NCBI GenBank assembly: GCA_027924585.1 | Contig: BSBM01000994.1 | Span: 6,207,001 to 6,271,000 of the forward strand | Source: Larix kaempferi | Taxonomy: Eukaryota; Streptophyta; Pinopsida; Pinales; Pinaceae | Direction: 5' to 3' | DNA length: 64,000 bases | In this document: in pieces, positions 47,860 through 59,729 of the stretch | Position numbering within the stretch: the stretch's first letter is position 1 | Layout of the letters: every line of letters starts with the position of its first letter | Made by a program: the position numbers and the translations under genes | The notes under the pieces: generated by a model | Database searches by the model: none | What the model saw: only the letters and a program-made list of their open reading frames with translations | Told to the model about the DNA's origin: nothing

Positions 47860-48640
47860 TTGTCTTTAGGGTGCTCCAAAATATGGAATATTAAAAGAAG
47901 GATATGGATTAGATGGAATTTCAAGGGAAAATCCTAGCAAGAATAAGAAGTGGTCTATTAGGGTTAAAGAGGAATGGATAAAAATGGTGTTGGGAGATGA
48001 CATCGAACTTCTTGAAGTGGAATCCATGGTTATTGTGACCCTTTTTGGGACTTGGGTGTGGGGATGGATATTTAGAAATAAAGGTTTAAAGGAATGGATG
48101 GATTCAGTATGGACAAGGGTGCTTGGGTATCCGCCTACTGGGAACATTCTTCCAAGAGTTTTGTTCATAACTATTTTCAAGAAGGCAAATGATGCCTCGA
48201 AAATCCTAAAATGACCTTGGTAATGGGATTTGACTTCATTTTTCCTTAAACTATGGATGCCACTCTTTGATTCCCAGAAAGAATGTATAGATATGATTGC
48301 GATCTAGGTGAGGCTCATGGGACAACTAATGGAATACTAGTTTTGTGAGGCATTGAGAGCATAGGATGTAGTCTTGGAAATTTTCTATCAACATATAACA
48401 TGACTTTTGTGGAGACAGTGCTCATGAGTGTGGCCCAAATTCTTATTTCGGTGGATTTAAGGGAAGGATTGGTGAAGGTATTCAAACTTAAAAGGGGAGA
48501 ATTCGATTACATTCAAAGACTAGATTTTGAATGCATTCCAGTTAGATTTCATCATTGTCATTTCCAAATTCATGTAGTGGAAGAATGCACATTACCTATC
48601 CAAAAATGAATATGGGAATTTGTTGTAGGGGAGAGGAGAA
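47860..48640 (+). pseudogene. LINE ORF1-like relic (DUF4283 plus zinc-knuckle-like end)
   Basis: Phrases fit the first ORF of plant L1 elements. There is LKEWMDSVWTRVLGYPP and then VLFITIFKKANDASKIL, the RNA-binding DUF4283 layout. Then come MSVAQILISVDLREGLVK and a Tyr-Ile-Gln-Arg-Leu-Asp lead-in to a degenerate Cys/His knuckle (CIPVRFHHCHFQIHVVEEC), whose first cysteine is lost. Several stops interrupt the frame (near 48212, 48305 and 48345). It lies about 1.6 kb upstream of the ORF2 relic in the same orientation, as expected for one element. Confidence 0.55.
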
Positions 48641-50259
48641 AAACTTATTAGTGACGGGTGAGAAAAAGAGATGGGGTGGTCGTTTCCTCAATCAGTGCTC
48701 CACGGGCCAAATCATATTTTTCTAAGGATGGAGAGGTGAAAGGGACCATTAAGGATCTAGACCCTATGGCCAGAACTTTAAAATTGCTTGCACTCAAGAC
48801 CCTGTTTATGGGGAAGGTATGTGTTAAAAATAGGTTATGATAAAATAAAATAATATAGAAAGGGACACGACCCCTCTTTCTTCGGAATATTCCATGTGTC
48901 CTCTAGCTCATTTGGTTCAGTAAGGGGAGAATATGGGGGCTTCACCTTATTAACCAATATCTTATCATGTTCATTCATAAATATGGTTTTTTAAATTATG
49001 AAAAATAAGGTCAATATATTGTAGGTATTGAGGGTGTAGGGAATGGATGGTTTATAGGTATTTGGGGGTGTGAAAAGGGGTATCTAGTAAAAATATGGGA
49101 TAACTAGTAAAACCAATATTTTTTTTAATTGGAAAGATGTATCAAGAGGGGATCTCAACAAAAGGATTTTGTTAGGAATTAGTCAATATTTAGTAAAATT
49201 AGGGGTATTCTTTAATATCCCATGAACTGACATGCTATGGCATAGTTTCACTAAGTGAATACCTTATGGGGGAGAAGAATAAAGAAAAAGTAGGACGGGG
49301 GTGGTACTAGTCCTATTCAATAGGGTAGGATGAAGGAGTATGCTACTTGGATTCCAAAGGAGCTTACTTGTTCCCTTGAATATGAAGACAAGTTGAAACA
49401 ATCGTCGAGAGAAGGGGCATGACACCTTCTTCACCACCTTTGGTTTCTTCTCCTTCGGGTAATACATATACTTTACCTCATCTATTTTTTTTCCCCTCAC
49501 CAAACAACTTGAACGGGATGTTTTCAAACCTGACCAGATGATCTCCAAATGTCTCGAACATCAATTTTGTTCAAGGGGCAGCATAGGGTCCAAGTTTAAA
49601 TTCTTTTTCCTTTTCTTAGTCTTGTCTAGATGAGGAAAGCCATGTGTTGGACTTTAAAACTATGGGTGTTAATGGTTCCCTAAGGAACACAAAATCCTCA
49701 ATTTTGGGGGGTGGGGAGGTTTTCAATACAACCTTAATCCTCAACTCGGGGGATTTGGTGTCTACTTGAACCCTCTATCAAGTGTTTTGGGTGAGGGTTC
49801 CACTAATGTGGAGTCAAGAAAACAACTTGCCATCGATAGGAAGTATGTCAGGACAATTCCACCCAATAAATATAAACCACATAAGGACAATTCCAGTAAA
49901 TATAAATCCTTCACTGGTAGCTACCCGCCATAGCAGGGAAATGGATTAAAGAAATTTTTGTAGGTGTCATTTTATAAAAACAACCCACTCTTGTGGGATA
50001 TACATAGAAAACCGATTGAGTCTTCAATCATACATTCTATGTAGCTAACCAACAATACTATGCTCATAAATAAAAATAAAAATAAAATTTAATGATGGTT
50101 TGAAAAATACAATAAATTAAAAAAATACATTTTGAAAAAGGGCTTCACCATGTAGTGAGACTATTTCAAAATAAATTTACATGTATTTGATGGGAGAAAT
50201 GCCTTGTGACGGGCATTTTTCTAGTCAAATTCCAACCCTTCCTAAAATGGTGTTTCATG
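48641..50259. other. Probable interior of the LINE; no clear domain
   Basis: It lies between the ORF1 and ORF2 relics. Only broken frames remain. It may encode the poorly conserved C-terminal part of ORF1. Confidence 0.35.
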
Positions 50260-53130
50260 ATGAATGTTCTCTCCTTTAATGCTCATGGGATGTCCAGTGA
50301 ATCCAAGCAACTAGCCATCAAAGGATTAGTTTGAAACATTAAGTCGGTGAAGTATTCTCAAGGAATATTTAGGGTATGGTTATATTATCACCAGTGTGCT
50401 TTATTATTTGTTGAATGGTTGGAAATTCATATCCTTATATGCTTCATGGAGGTCTGAAGTTCTAACATAGGACCAGAATACAAATTATATGAAATACTCT
50501 AATTCTTTGTTATTCTCGGAAGATTTAGGCAGAAGACTATATTTTTTAATTAATATTTATGGACCTTGCGTATAAGAAAATATTTTTGGGATGCTATGTT
50601 TCAGAAACCCTTCATGAAGTATGATGATTTATCTGTGAGAGGGTACCTAAACTTTTATTTAGGTAGAGCGAAGACTTGGGGTACCATGGCTCAACCAAAC
50701 ATGCTTTCGGATAATTTCCTAAACAAGCTATAGGAGAGAGGTTTGTTAGACATTGAGCGTATCAAAAGCAATCCAACTTGGAGAAATCAGAGAATTGGGG
50801 AAGTTAGAGTGGAAAAGAGACTGGATAGTTTTTTTAATTATAGAAACATTAGTAAAAGACATATTATGATTTCAACAGTGGGTTGATGAGGGAGGTGAAT
50901 CTGGTCATTGTTCGATTGCATTGGAAATAGGAAAAATGGGTCAAAATCTCTCAATACCTTTTAAGTACAATTCAAATTGGATTTAGGAGGAAGACTCAAA
51001 GTTATTTAAACAAGGGTCAAATATGTGAATGATTCAAGGATCAAATCTATGGATTTACAATTGGAAGCAAACTCAAAGGTAGTTAAACAAGCAACAATTA
51101 ACTAGGATCATGAGAAAAGGTAGAAGGATGACTCAGTGTTGGTTGAGTGTGAGGATTCCCTCTCTGGGATATATGAATCTGAAGGGGGAGTATTTTTGTT
51201 GGAAAGCACAAATAAAGAAATGATTCTTATGGAGGAATCCAAAAGAATAATTCTGGATAATAGAGTCATGAAATGGATATTTAAAATTCGGGATCTGTGG
51301 TTTAAAAAAGGCAATGAGAATTCAAAAAATTTCCATAAATATGCACAAGGGAGAAAGAACTTTTAAAAAAAATTGGAAACTTTATAGTCCATATGGGGGG
51401 GATATTAGTGGTTTTGAGGACCTGGAAAAAATGGGGGTTGCTCATTTGGAGAATTTATTTATAGTAGAAGATAGATCCTCAATTGCAAACATGGTGAGAT
51501 TATCTCAGGTCTTTCTAAGTTTCATTTCAGAAAGAGATAAAAATATATTGATGGAGGAAGTCTCCCTTAAACAATCCAAATAGGTTTTGCATAAATTTCA
51601 AAAGGAAAAAATTCCTGGGTTGAACAAACAAACAATGTATTTTTTCCTATGCCTATTATATTTTTTAGAGATAAAATATTCTTAGGGTAGTTGAATAGTC
51701 CCAAGTGGGAGGTCAAATGTTGGAATCCTTCAATATGCAACTCATTTCCCTCATTTCAAAGAAATGCAAGCCTTAAATCATTTGAGGAATTTCATCCAAT
51801 CTCACTTTGGAACAATATTTACAAGATAGTGGGAAAAGTGATTGCTAGAAGTGTGAAGAAGCTTTGTCAAATTCAATCTCAGGGGAATAATTTGGATTTA
51901 TGGCAAGTCATCAAATTTATGAGGAAATTGGAGTGGCACAAGAATGATTACATAGTATTAAGATGAAGAAGCTAAAAGCAACTGTTATTGAGATATACCT
52001 ATCCCAATCCCTTGATAGGGTGAATTGGATTTATATTCAGTTAATGTTGACTCATTTAGGGTTTGAAGTCCATTTGATCTCTTGGGTAATGAACTGCATA
52101 CAAATTTATATTTATTGGTTCTTATAAAGGTGTAGCCTCAAGTATTTTCAAAGTAGGAAGAGGTTTAAGGTAGGGTTTCCCCCTTTCACTCCTATTGTTT
52201 TTAATAGTAGATGAAGGCTTGAGTATATCCTTATTGGAAGAAAAGAGTGATGAAGCATTTAAGGGTGTTCAATCAAGGGAATGAATATATCTCTCTCATT
52301 TTATTTTTGTAAATTACACTCATTTTTTGTGGTGGTTCATGGAGAGATTTACAAAAATTAAATAAAATTTTTGTTTGATACTATCAAGCAACATAAATGC
52401 AAATAAATTATTCCAAGTCCACTATATATTTCGTTAGGGTTGAGGAAGAAGTAATGGATCATTCAAAGAAACTTTATCCTTTCTAGAGGGTGGATATGGA
52501 GGTAGGAATAAAGTACTAAGGATTTTTCTACAATCAAATAAATATAAGCAAAATGATTAGAACTAGTTAATATCAAATATAGAAATAAGACTTGCATATT
52601 GGAGCTTGCATATTGGAGCTTCAAATGGTTTTAAGGGGTGGGAAAATGATTCTAGTAAATTTCGTCCTTGAGGATATTCCAGTCTATCCTTGCCTTCGAT
52701 CCCAAAAGGGATTTTAGAAAAAATCAAGAAGATAATATTTAGTTGTCTATAGTGGGGATCTTGTGAGAAGAAGATAATTCCTTGGATAAAGTGGGAAGGA
52801 TTCATGTTTCCAAAATCCTTGGACAACTAGAGCCTAGAGAACACATTCATTTTCTCAAAGGTGTTGGCTAAAAGAATGTTTGGAGACTTGTAGGCCATGG
52901 TTTTTGGTGTCAAGTAGTGGTGAACAAGTACATATATCTAGACTCTATTGAAGGATGGATTAAAAAATGAGTGAAGGAAATTCAAAACATTTCGATAGTC
53001 TGGACACTCGTTATTAAGGATTTTCCTAATTTGATTGGATGGGTATTGGCATGGAAGGTAGGGGAAGGTTCATTATATGCATTGGTGAGGATTCTTGGGT
53101 AAGCAGTGGACATAACCAAATTGTTTCAAT
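50260..53130 (+). pseudogene. LINE (L1-type) ORF2 relic: endonuclease and reverse transcriptase
   Basis: It starts MNVLSFNAHGM, the usual opening of the apurinic-type endonuclease (normally WNxRG). The endonuclease ending appears near 50740-50840 (LLDIERIKSNPTWRNQR, then VEKRLDSFF). Reverse transcriptase begins near 51780 (FEEFHPISLWNNIYKIVGKV, normally FRPISLCNVIYKI). It continues with GRGLRQGFPPFTPIVF near 52160, the RGLRQGDPLSP motif with altered residues, and later text that includes W..VG..R..IGEDSW at about 53050-53100. More than twenty stops and shifts occur, and the YADD box is not readable. The family inserts by target-primed reverse transcription; this copy is long dead. Confidence 0.75.
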
Positions 53131-53185
53131 AAAAATGATACAATCTGAAGCTAGGTTCTTCATACTAGCTAGTACAGAAATGCAC

Positions 53186-53213
53186 TTACTAAGAGTTGTG
53201 GAACTCTTAGTAA
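53186..53213. repeat. Perfect 12-bp hairpin
   Basis: TTACTAAGAGTT at 53186-53197 is the exact reverse complement of 53202-53213, around the loop GTGG. It lies where the LINE text ends and an LTR-like segment begins. A transcription-terminator role is not expected in a plant, and it may mark a transposon edge. Confidence 0.6.
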
Positions 53214-53938
53214 CAGTTCATGAGTAATGGTGCATGCATGCAAATAAAAGCAGTAAATAAAAATGAAATACCCAAAATTACTACAGTAAAATAAAAACTA
53301 AACTAAAACTTTAAGTATCCATTCATTAGATATTCAATAAACAAGGGTTACAAATCAAATAATGCTTTTGTAATGATGTAAAAATGTATTGACAGCTTGA
53401 ATGTTACCTCAATATGGTGAGAATGCATGGCTCTTGCAGCCATAGAAATGGTGGTGCTCCAAGTCTCCAATGTCTCTTTCTCTCCATTGAATGCTCACGG
53501 GTAGCAAAGACTCAACTATGGAGGGAAACGCAAGCTCAAGTGGAGGCTAGGGTTCTATAGGAATTTTAGCAGAGTTTCAGTAAGGAAGAGTGAAGTTGTG
53601 TGAAATGGGGGCCTCCAACACCTTTTTATAACAATTTTGGGTGGTGGTTTCTTTTCCCTTGGTTTTGGGAAACCACTAGTATTGGTAAGTGGTTTTTGAT
53701 ATTTCCCTCCTTTTTCTTTTATTTTGAATATTTTCCCCTTTTTCTTTTTCTTTTTTGGGGATTTTGACAATTTTGGGGGAATTTAATTATTTTCTTGAGG
53801 GAAATAATAATTTTTTTCCTATGTAATTGTAAACTTAGATATTTTTGGGTTTGTGGAGGCCAAATGTTAAGGAAAAATGGATGAATGGGTTCTATGACTA
53901 GTGGTATGAGATAGGTGATCAGTTTTTGGGTGTTAACA
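53214..53938 (-). mobile_element. Candidate 3' LTR of an LTR element F (left edge uncertain)
   Basis: On the minus strand a polypurine-like AAGGGGCAATA (53939-53949) is followed by TGTTAACACCC, a typical LTR start, at 53938. Inside, TATAAAAAGG occurs at 53621-53630 (complement). No second LTR is in the window and the left end is not fixed, so this is a candidate only. Confidence 0.4.
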
Positions 53939-54634
53939 TATTGCCCCTTGAGGTGTGAGGGCATGAGCTCATCATATTGTTGATAGACATCATAGGTTCT
54001 GACTTTTTCCAAGGTAGTTAGCATTGTGATGGTGGAGAACAGAGACTAGTCGTAGAGTGGAATGAGTGCTTCATATGAACTACAAGGGCTATAAATGAAA
54101 ATACAACTCCTCAATAATGGATGAGGTACACATAGTCTCAAATATATGGACAAGGCGAGCATATCCATGCTCACAATAATGTCTCAAGATATACAAATAA
54201 TAATGGTGAGGCTTAAAGGGGACCTGAAGTATACATAGATAACTATTGTGTACATCATAATGGTTTGGAGGTGTCATGTCCCCAATTAAATTATTTTCAG
54301 ATAAATAATTAAGTTGGCCTACCCAATTCCTAAGGGTTATGTGGAAGAATTAAAATATTGACATTTAACCCCAACGTCTATAGTTCTCATGAAAATTCCA
54401 TATTCTAAATTGATGGTGGAAAAATAGGCCAATAAATTATGGAATAAATGTTAAATGCTCCAAAATGAAGTGGCATTAGATCCTAGTTGGACTTGGGGGC
54501 GCATAAGTGGACATGTGGGGTCCACATGAGATAATATTCCTCCTTTAAAAATGGATCTATCCCCAAATTCGAGTTGGAGGGAAGATGTAACATTCATGAA
54601 GGAAGAGGAAGATTCATAGGGATCAAAATAGGCA

Positions 54635-54735
54635 ATGACAGATTCTATGACAATTATGACAAGCATTATGACATTTATGACATATTCTATGACACCTATG
54701 ACACTTATGACATATTCTATGACATCTATGACAAT
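54635..54735. repeat. Short-period array based on tatgacatt
   Basis: Units of 9-10 bp (tatgacatt, tatgacacc, tatgacata) recur about nine times. A matching open frame with Tyr-Asp repeats is a by-product. Confidence 0.75.
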
Positions 54736-55249
54736 GTAAGAGCTAAAAATAGACCAAGAGGGTTCATGAGAGGAGTTACACATCTCCAAAACATGCCAAG
54801 GATTCCCCGATTCGAATTCATGGGGGAGTTGGAGAAAAATACGAGCCAAGAGTCATGCGGAGCCAAAGGGTCATAACCCCCACTAATTTGAATTTCATGA
54901 GTAATTAGGAGATAATTTGAATTCTAAGGAGGTAAATGAGTCAAATAAATTTATTAAAAGGATGCCAAGTCAAAATGGAGTATATTTTGGTCAATTTTTA
55001 TTTGCATCTTTGTAATTTTGGAGAGCTTCAATCTTGTCCTTGCATGGTGGATGTTCATACTCCCTGCCTTAGAACCAATTTCGAGGGTGCAAGATTCCCA
55101 TCCAAGTTGGTTGATGGAGAGGCCATTCATACCTATCAATAGAGATTCATGGATATGTTTTGATGCAGTTTCAACTCCCATATGAGTTCAATTTCATATT
55201 CTCTCATTCTTCTGTATTCTCATTCTACTATCTCTCTCTCAATCTTCAT

Positions 55250-55650
55250 GTAAAGTGAGATACTCACTGTTTGTTGCAGATAGATAATGGAAGGTTTTTG
55301 TTTTGACCTTATGAAATTTTTAATGGATGCATAACTCTATAATGGATAGATCACGAGAGCCACATCTCTAAACACTAAGAACTTCATGTACTATTTCTCC
55401 AAGTAACATTGATATTCGAGCTAGTTTCCTCTTTCTCTCAATGTCATGTAAAAGTGTGATGGCGCACTTCTTGTTTTGATCTAGCTAATGGGGGATTTCT
55501 ATTTCGACCTTATGGAAATGTTAGCTACTACATAAATCTGTAATAGAAATATCATGAGAGCTACATCTTGAAATACCGAGTACTTCATGTGACATTTCCA
55601 ATTAAAACTGATATTTGGGCCATTTCCCTCATAGTATTTTCATGGTAATT
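55250..55650. repeat. Diverged tandem duplication of about 200 bp
   Basis: Two units share ordered phrases: gaccttatg, taactctataatgg against taaatctgtaatag, gagagccacatct against gagagctacatct, and aacttcatgt. Divergence is considerable, so the duplication is old. Confidence 0.6.
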
Positions 55651-57441
55651 TTGGGATGATATTGCACCTATTTTATATCATATATTTCTGATATTTTTGT
55701 ATATATTATGAGATGCATATGGAGTTAAATTGATGTCCCAAATAATGTATTCATACCCCTAAAGTGTTACTATAGTTTGTGACATAAATTCAAGGCCCCT
55801 TGTCTACCATTTTCACCCAAATTATATACTCTAGAAGATGTTGTCCTTTGGGAGACCTATTTGACCCTAAAACCTGATATAATATTGCACACATGTTGTC
55901 CTTGACGTAATATAATAGAGTCAAGTTTCAGACAGAATATTAGTGAAGTTCGTACAGTTTTTGAAAGGGAAAATAGTGGCTGACCTCGGGGGGATTTCCA
56001 CCAATCTAATTGACTAGTTTTGTCTTAACTATTATCTCCTTGTAAATTCATACCATGGATGTGTATAGAATATTTTTGGGTGTCTAATGACTATATTAAA
56101 GTTTCCTAATCCCTCCCAAGTCCCTCCTTCCACAATTCGAAAAAATTTGGGGTCATTTGGGACAGTTTGGGGTTTGACTAGTCCAAGGTTCAAAAATTGG
56201 GAAAATTTAGTAAATTTTAAAATTGGAGATACTATAGGAGGGGACATAAATCTATAATGTACTCATGGTCCAACCATGAGTGATATGAAGAATTGCTACA
56301 TGGAAACAATGGAATTCGTCCTGAATGCAGTATCACAACAATTGATGCTCTGCTAGATTTGAAGGGGTCCAACAACTAGATGGACTCAATGACTTAAATT
56401 CAGAATCTCCAAGGTACTTTGGACTGCATATGAACTGGATACTCTAGGAAGAATATGGTTGAAGGGATTCCAAAAATTGTCTCCAACGCATCCCGAATAT
56501 CCATGGGAAATAATAACAGGAAGGGTTCCAAAGGGACCCACCAATGTGCTAGAGTGAGGGGACATCTAGGGTCTTTGACCAATAATTGAAAGGATCAAAT
56601 CCATGTATGATTCTCAGTGGTTTGATGATGCAATTGATGTGAAAATCCTCATAGCATATCTAAGAGCTGATGTATACCTCACAATGAAAGAATTTAGGAA
56701 TAATATTAAGAGTGAATAATGCAGTAAGAGCAAAAAAATAATATAGTAGAACTCGGATAGAAGAAAAATAACTTCACGCACACTAATTAATTAATCACAA
56801 TATGGACAAATAAGTAGTACAATTCATGAGGATTCGAATTCCAAGGTCGAAATTTGAATTAGCCTTCATGGAGTGATCGAAAGATCACTAGAGTGTCATC
56901 AAAGCACAATTAGAAGTCTATCTCATCATCAGTGGTGTCATCAATGCTCAAGTAACTATCAGCCATCAGTCAAACTGAGTCTAACTGAGTGTGGTAGGTG
57001 TAACTGAGTGAAACTGCCACATGGAGACACTAACTGAATGAAGGAGGCTCAGTGGAGGGTGCATGAGGAGGTAACTGAAGTTAGAATGAGCAGTCTAGTC
57101 ACACTGGAGGTCCATCGGAATGGTAAGGTCAATTAAGACTGATTCAAGCCTAAAATCAAGGAGAGAACTCAGTTAACTGAAGACAACTGGACTGGTAGGT
57201 GAAGAAGGGCACCTTTTTCAAGCAGATGGTGAGATGTGGGCGCATCACTGGCTAGGATGGCTCAATCTGAGTGGAAATAAGCTCCCGAGGGCTGGAAGAC
57301 TAGGGACTAGGTGTTGGAGGTATCAACCTGATGACTGGGAAGCATGCGGATGCATGCTGCATGCAGGAATGCATGCAATATAGCAAATGCAAAGGATTAA
57401 AATGCTGGTAGGAATAGGATGAAGTATAGGAATATCCTAAC

Positions 57442-57688
57442 ACCCCCCCTTAATCCATCCTGGGCCCTGGTAACTAAGACCAAAGGTCACCCAATACAAT
57501 GAATAATAACAGTCAATAAACTGAGGAAATGGGGAAAACCTCATCGGAAAAATACCCCCCTTCAAAATAGACTATAAGGAACACACAAAAATAAATGCTT
57601 CAAACTCAAGCAGGTGTGATGCTTGGTCATATGTCTGGAGGTATCTTCTTCTTGGGAAGAAGTGGATCATGCTCAAAAAGCATGTGCT
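57442..57688 (-). mobile_element. Candidate LTR element E: polypurine tract and interior next to its 3' LTR edge
   Basis: On the minus strand AAGGGGGG is followed at 57442 by TGTTAGGATATTCC, a good polypurine tract/LTR start. If so, the 3' LTR extends left of 57442 and 57443-57688 is the element's interior, into which copia element C is inserted at 57689. Confidence 0.4.
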
Positions 57689-58252
57689 TGTTAATTTTTG
57701 AGCATTAATTCAACATACTCCAGGATCTTTATTGAGAGAATAACATGTACAGCATATCAAGTATAACAATGCATATCAATCACACCAAGCAATCACATGA
57801 GACAATAGACACACAGTGTTTCACTGGGGAAAACCATAAAGGTGAAAAAACCCCACAACTTCCTCAGAGATAGAAAGAGCAATGATACAACCAAAGTACA
57901 TGGAGATAGTCCTCCTAGTAGCTGAACCTCCTCCTCCACTAGAGCGCAACTTTCCAAGTAGTGTAGAAGTGAATAATGAGATGAACAAATAGAGTGCCTC
58001 CCGCACTCTATTTATACATGACCTGTCCTGCCTAATAACCTAGCAGGGTCGACTTGTCTAACTCAGTATAATAACCCATGGTTATACTAATCAGGTCTGA
58101 CCCCACACTTGCTGGTCTAATAACCCATCACTGCAAGTTACGACACTTGTCAATACAAATGACGACACTTCCGTACAGAGGAATAATATCATCTCTATAG
58201 GATTACAATATACATAGGTGAAATACATTCCGAAGTTACATATACATCAACA
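57689..58252 (-). mobile_element. 3' LTR of element C
   Basis: 564 bp from TGTTAATTTTTG to CATCAACA on the plus strand. It is somewhat shorter and more diverged than the B and D LTRs. Confidence 0.85.
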
Positions 58253-58259
58253 CTCCCTC

Positions 58260-59640
58260 TTAACTAGGAAGGTATTTCTCGACACAGATCTGCTAGCACA
58301 AGTCTTCTTCTATGGATCATCGTCACTGGATCATCGTCATCAAATCATCATCATCGAATCATCGTCATCGTCACTGCTCCTACTATCTCAATCAATCTCC
58401 AATCTACTCATCATAGGAAGTTCTATAGAGCCAGTCCTTTTTCATACTAGATGTAGGCCCACCACCTACAGGTCTTCATCACTGGACATATTGTGGAATC
58501 CTTAGGACTTATTACGTGCATCACAAAACCTTGCAAGAGCATCCCAGGCTGTTATGAGCACACAACTCTACCTATAGGATCTCCTAGGGACATATTATAT
58601 GTGACCTCACCACAAAACCTTGCAAGAGCATCCCAGGCTGTTATGAGCACATAGCTCTACCTATAGGATCTCCCAGGGACACATTACATGTGGTCACCAC
58701 AAAACCTTAAAAGAGCATCCCAGGAATTATTACGGGCACACAACACAACCTATCGGATCTCCCAGGGCCATATTACATGTGGTCATGGCAAAACCTCGCA
58801 AGAGAATCCTAGGACTTATTACGGGCACACAGCCAACCTATCGGATATCCCAGGGACATATTACATGCCATAGGACAAAACCTCGAAAGAGCATTTGCTA
58901 GATATCCCAGGGCCATATTACATGCCATAGGAAAAACCTCAAAATAGTATCTGCAAACCTCCCAAGGCCATATTATATGTCCTCCCAAGCAAAACCTCGA
59001 AAGAGCATTTGCCAGATATCCGAGGGCCACATTACATGCCATAGGAAAAACCTCAAAAGAGTATCTGCAAATCTCCCAGGGCCATATTATATGCTTATCT
59101 GCACAACCTGTCCACGGGAATAGAGTATCAACCTGATACTCACTATACATCATCCTGTTGTACATGATCATCCTGATCACCATCACTGCATCATCTTGAT
59201 GCATGTCATCATCGCATGATCATCCCAATCATTGTCACTGCATCATCTTGATGCATGTCATCATCTCATGTTCATCCTGATCATTGTCATAGCATCATTT
59301 GGAGCAACATCCTGAAGCTCATCATCCATGATCATCCTGATCATACAATGCATCCACCTGATCCATACATAGTATCTACCTAATACATATCATCATACAT
59401 GATCTACCTGATCATACAATGTATCTACCTGATACATACACAAATACATGATCTACCTAGTCATATCCAGCATCCAACATGATGCATATACATATACATG
59501 ATCCAACTGATCATAACAAGCATCCAACATGATGCATATACATATACATGATAGAACTAATCATAACAAGCACCCAACATGATGCATATACAGAGCAGTA
59601 ACTAGAGCATCATCTTGATGCTCATCATCCAGCGCTTACA
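58260..59640 (-). repeat. Noncoding tandem-repeat module of element C
   Basis: It has the same zones as in element A. These are degenerate aaaaccttgcaagagcatccc units (58510-59100), then catcttgatgcatgtcatc phrases (59110-59340), then catgatctacctgatcat and gcatccaacatgatgcatat phrases (59340-59590). Frames open on both strands here are by-products of the unit lengths. Confidence 0.85.
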
Positions 59641-59729
59641 TCCACAGCCATGGAAGGATCCTCCTCTCACCATGCTCGGAATGGCTCCTGCAAATGTGTC
59701 CATCACTTCTTCCTTGAAGTGTCATCAAT

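Larger units (their letters stand above)
53939..57441. other. LTR-element debris without recognisable coding domains
   Basis: Contains a short-period array (54635-54735), a decayed duplication of about 200 bp (55250-55650), and stretches whose style is that of gypsy untranslated regions. I found no gag, protease, integrase or polymerase motif. Confidence 0.35.

Noticed and set aside
58688-59204. Repeat-rich open frames in element C
   Set aside because: Same cause as in element B: degenerate tandem units in the noncoding module, not a protein.
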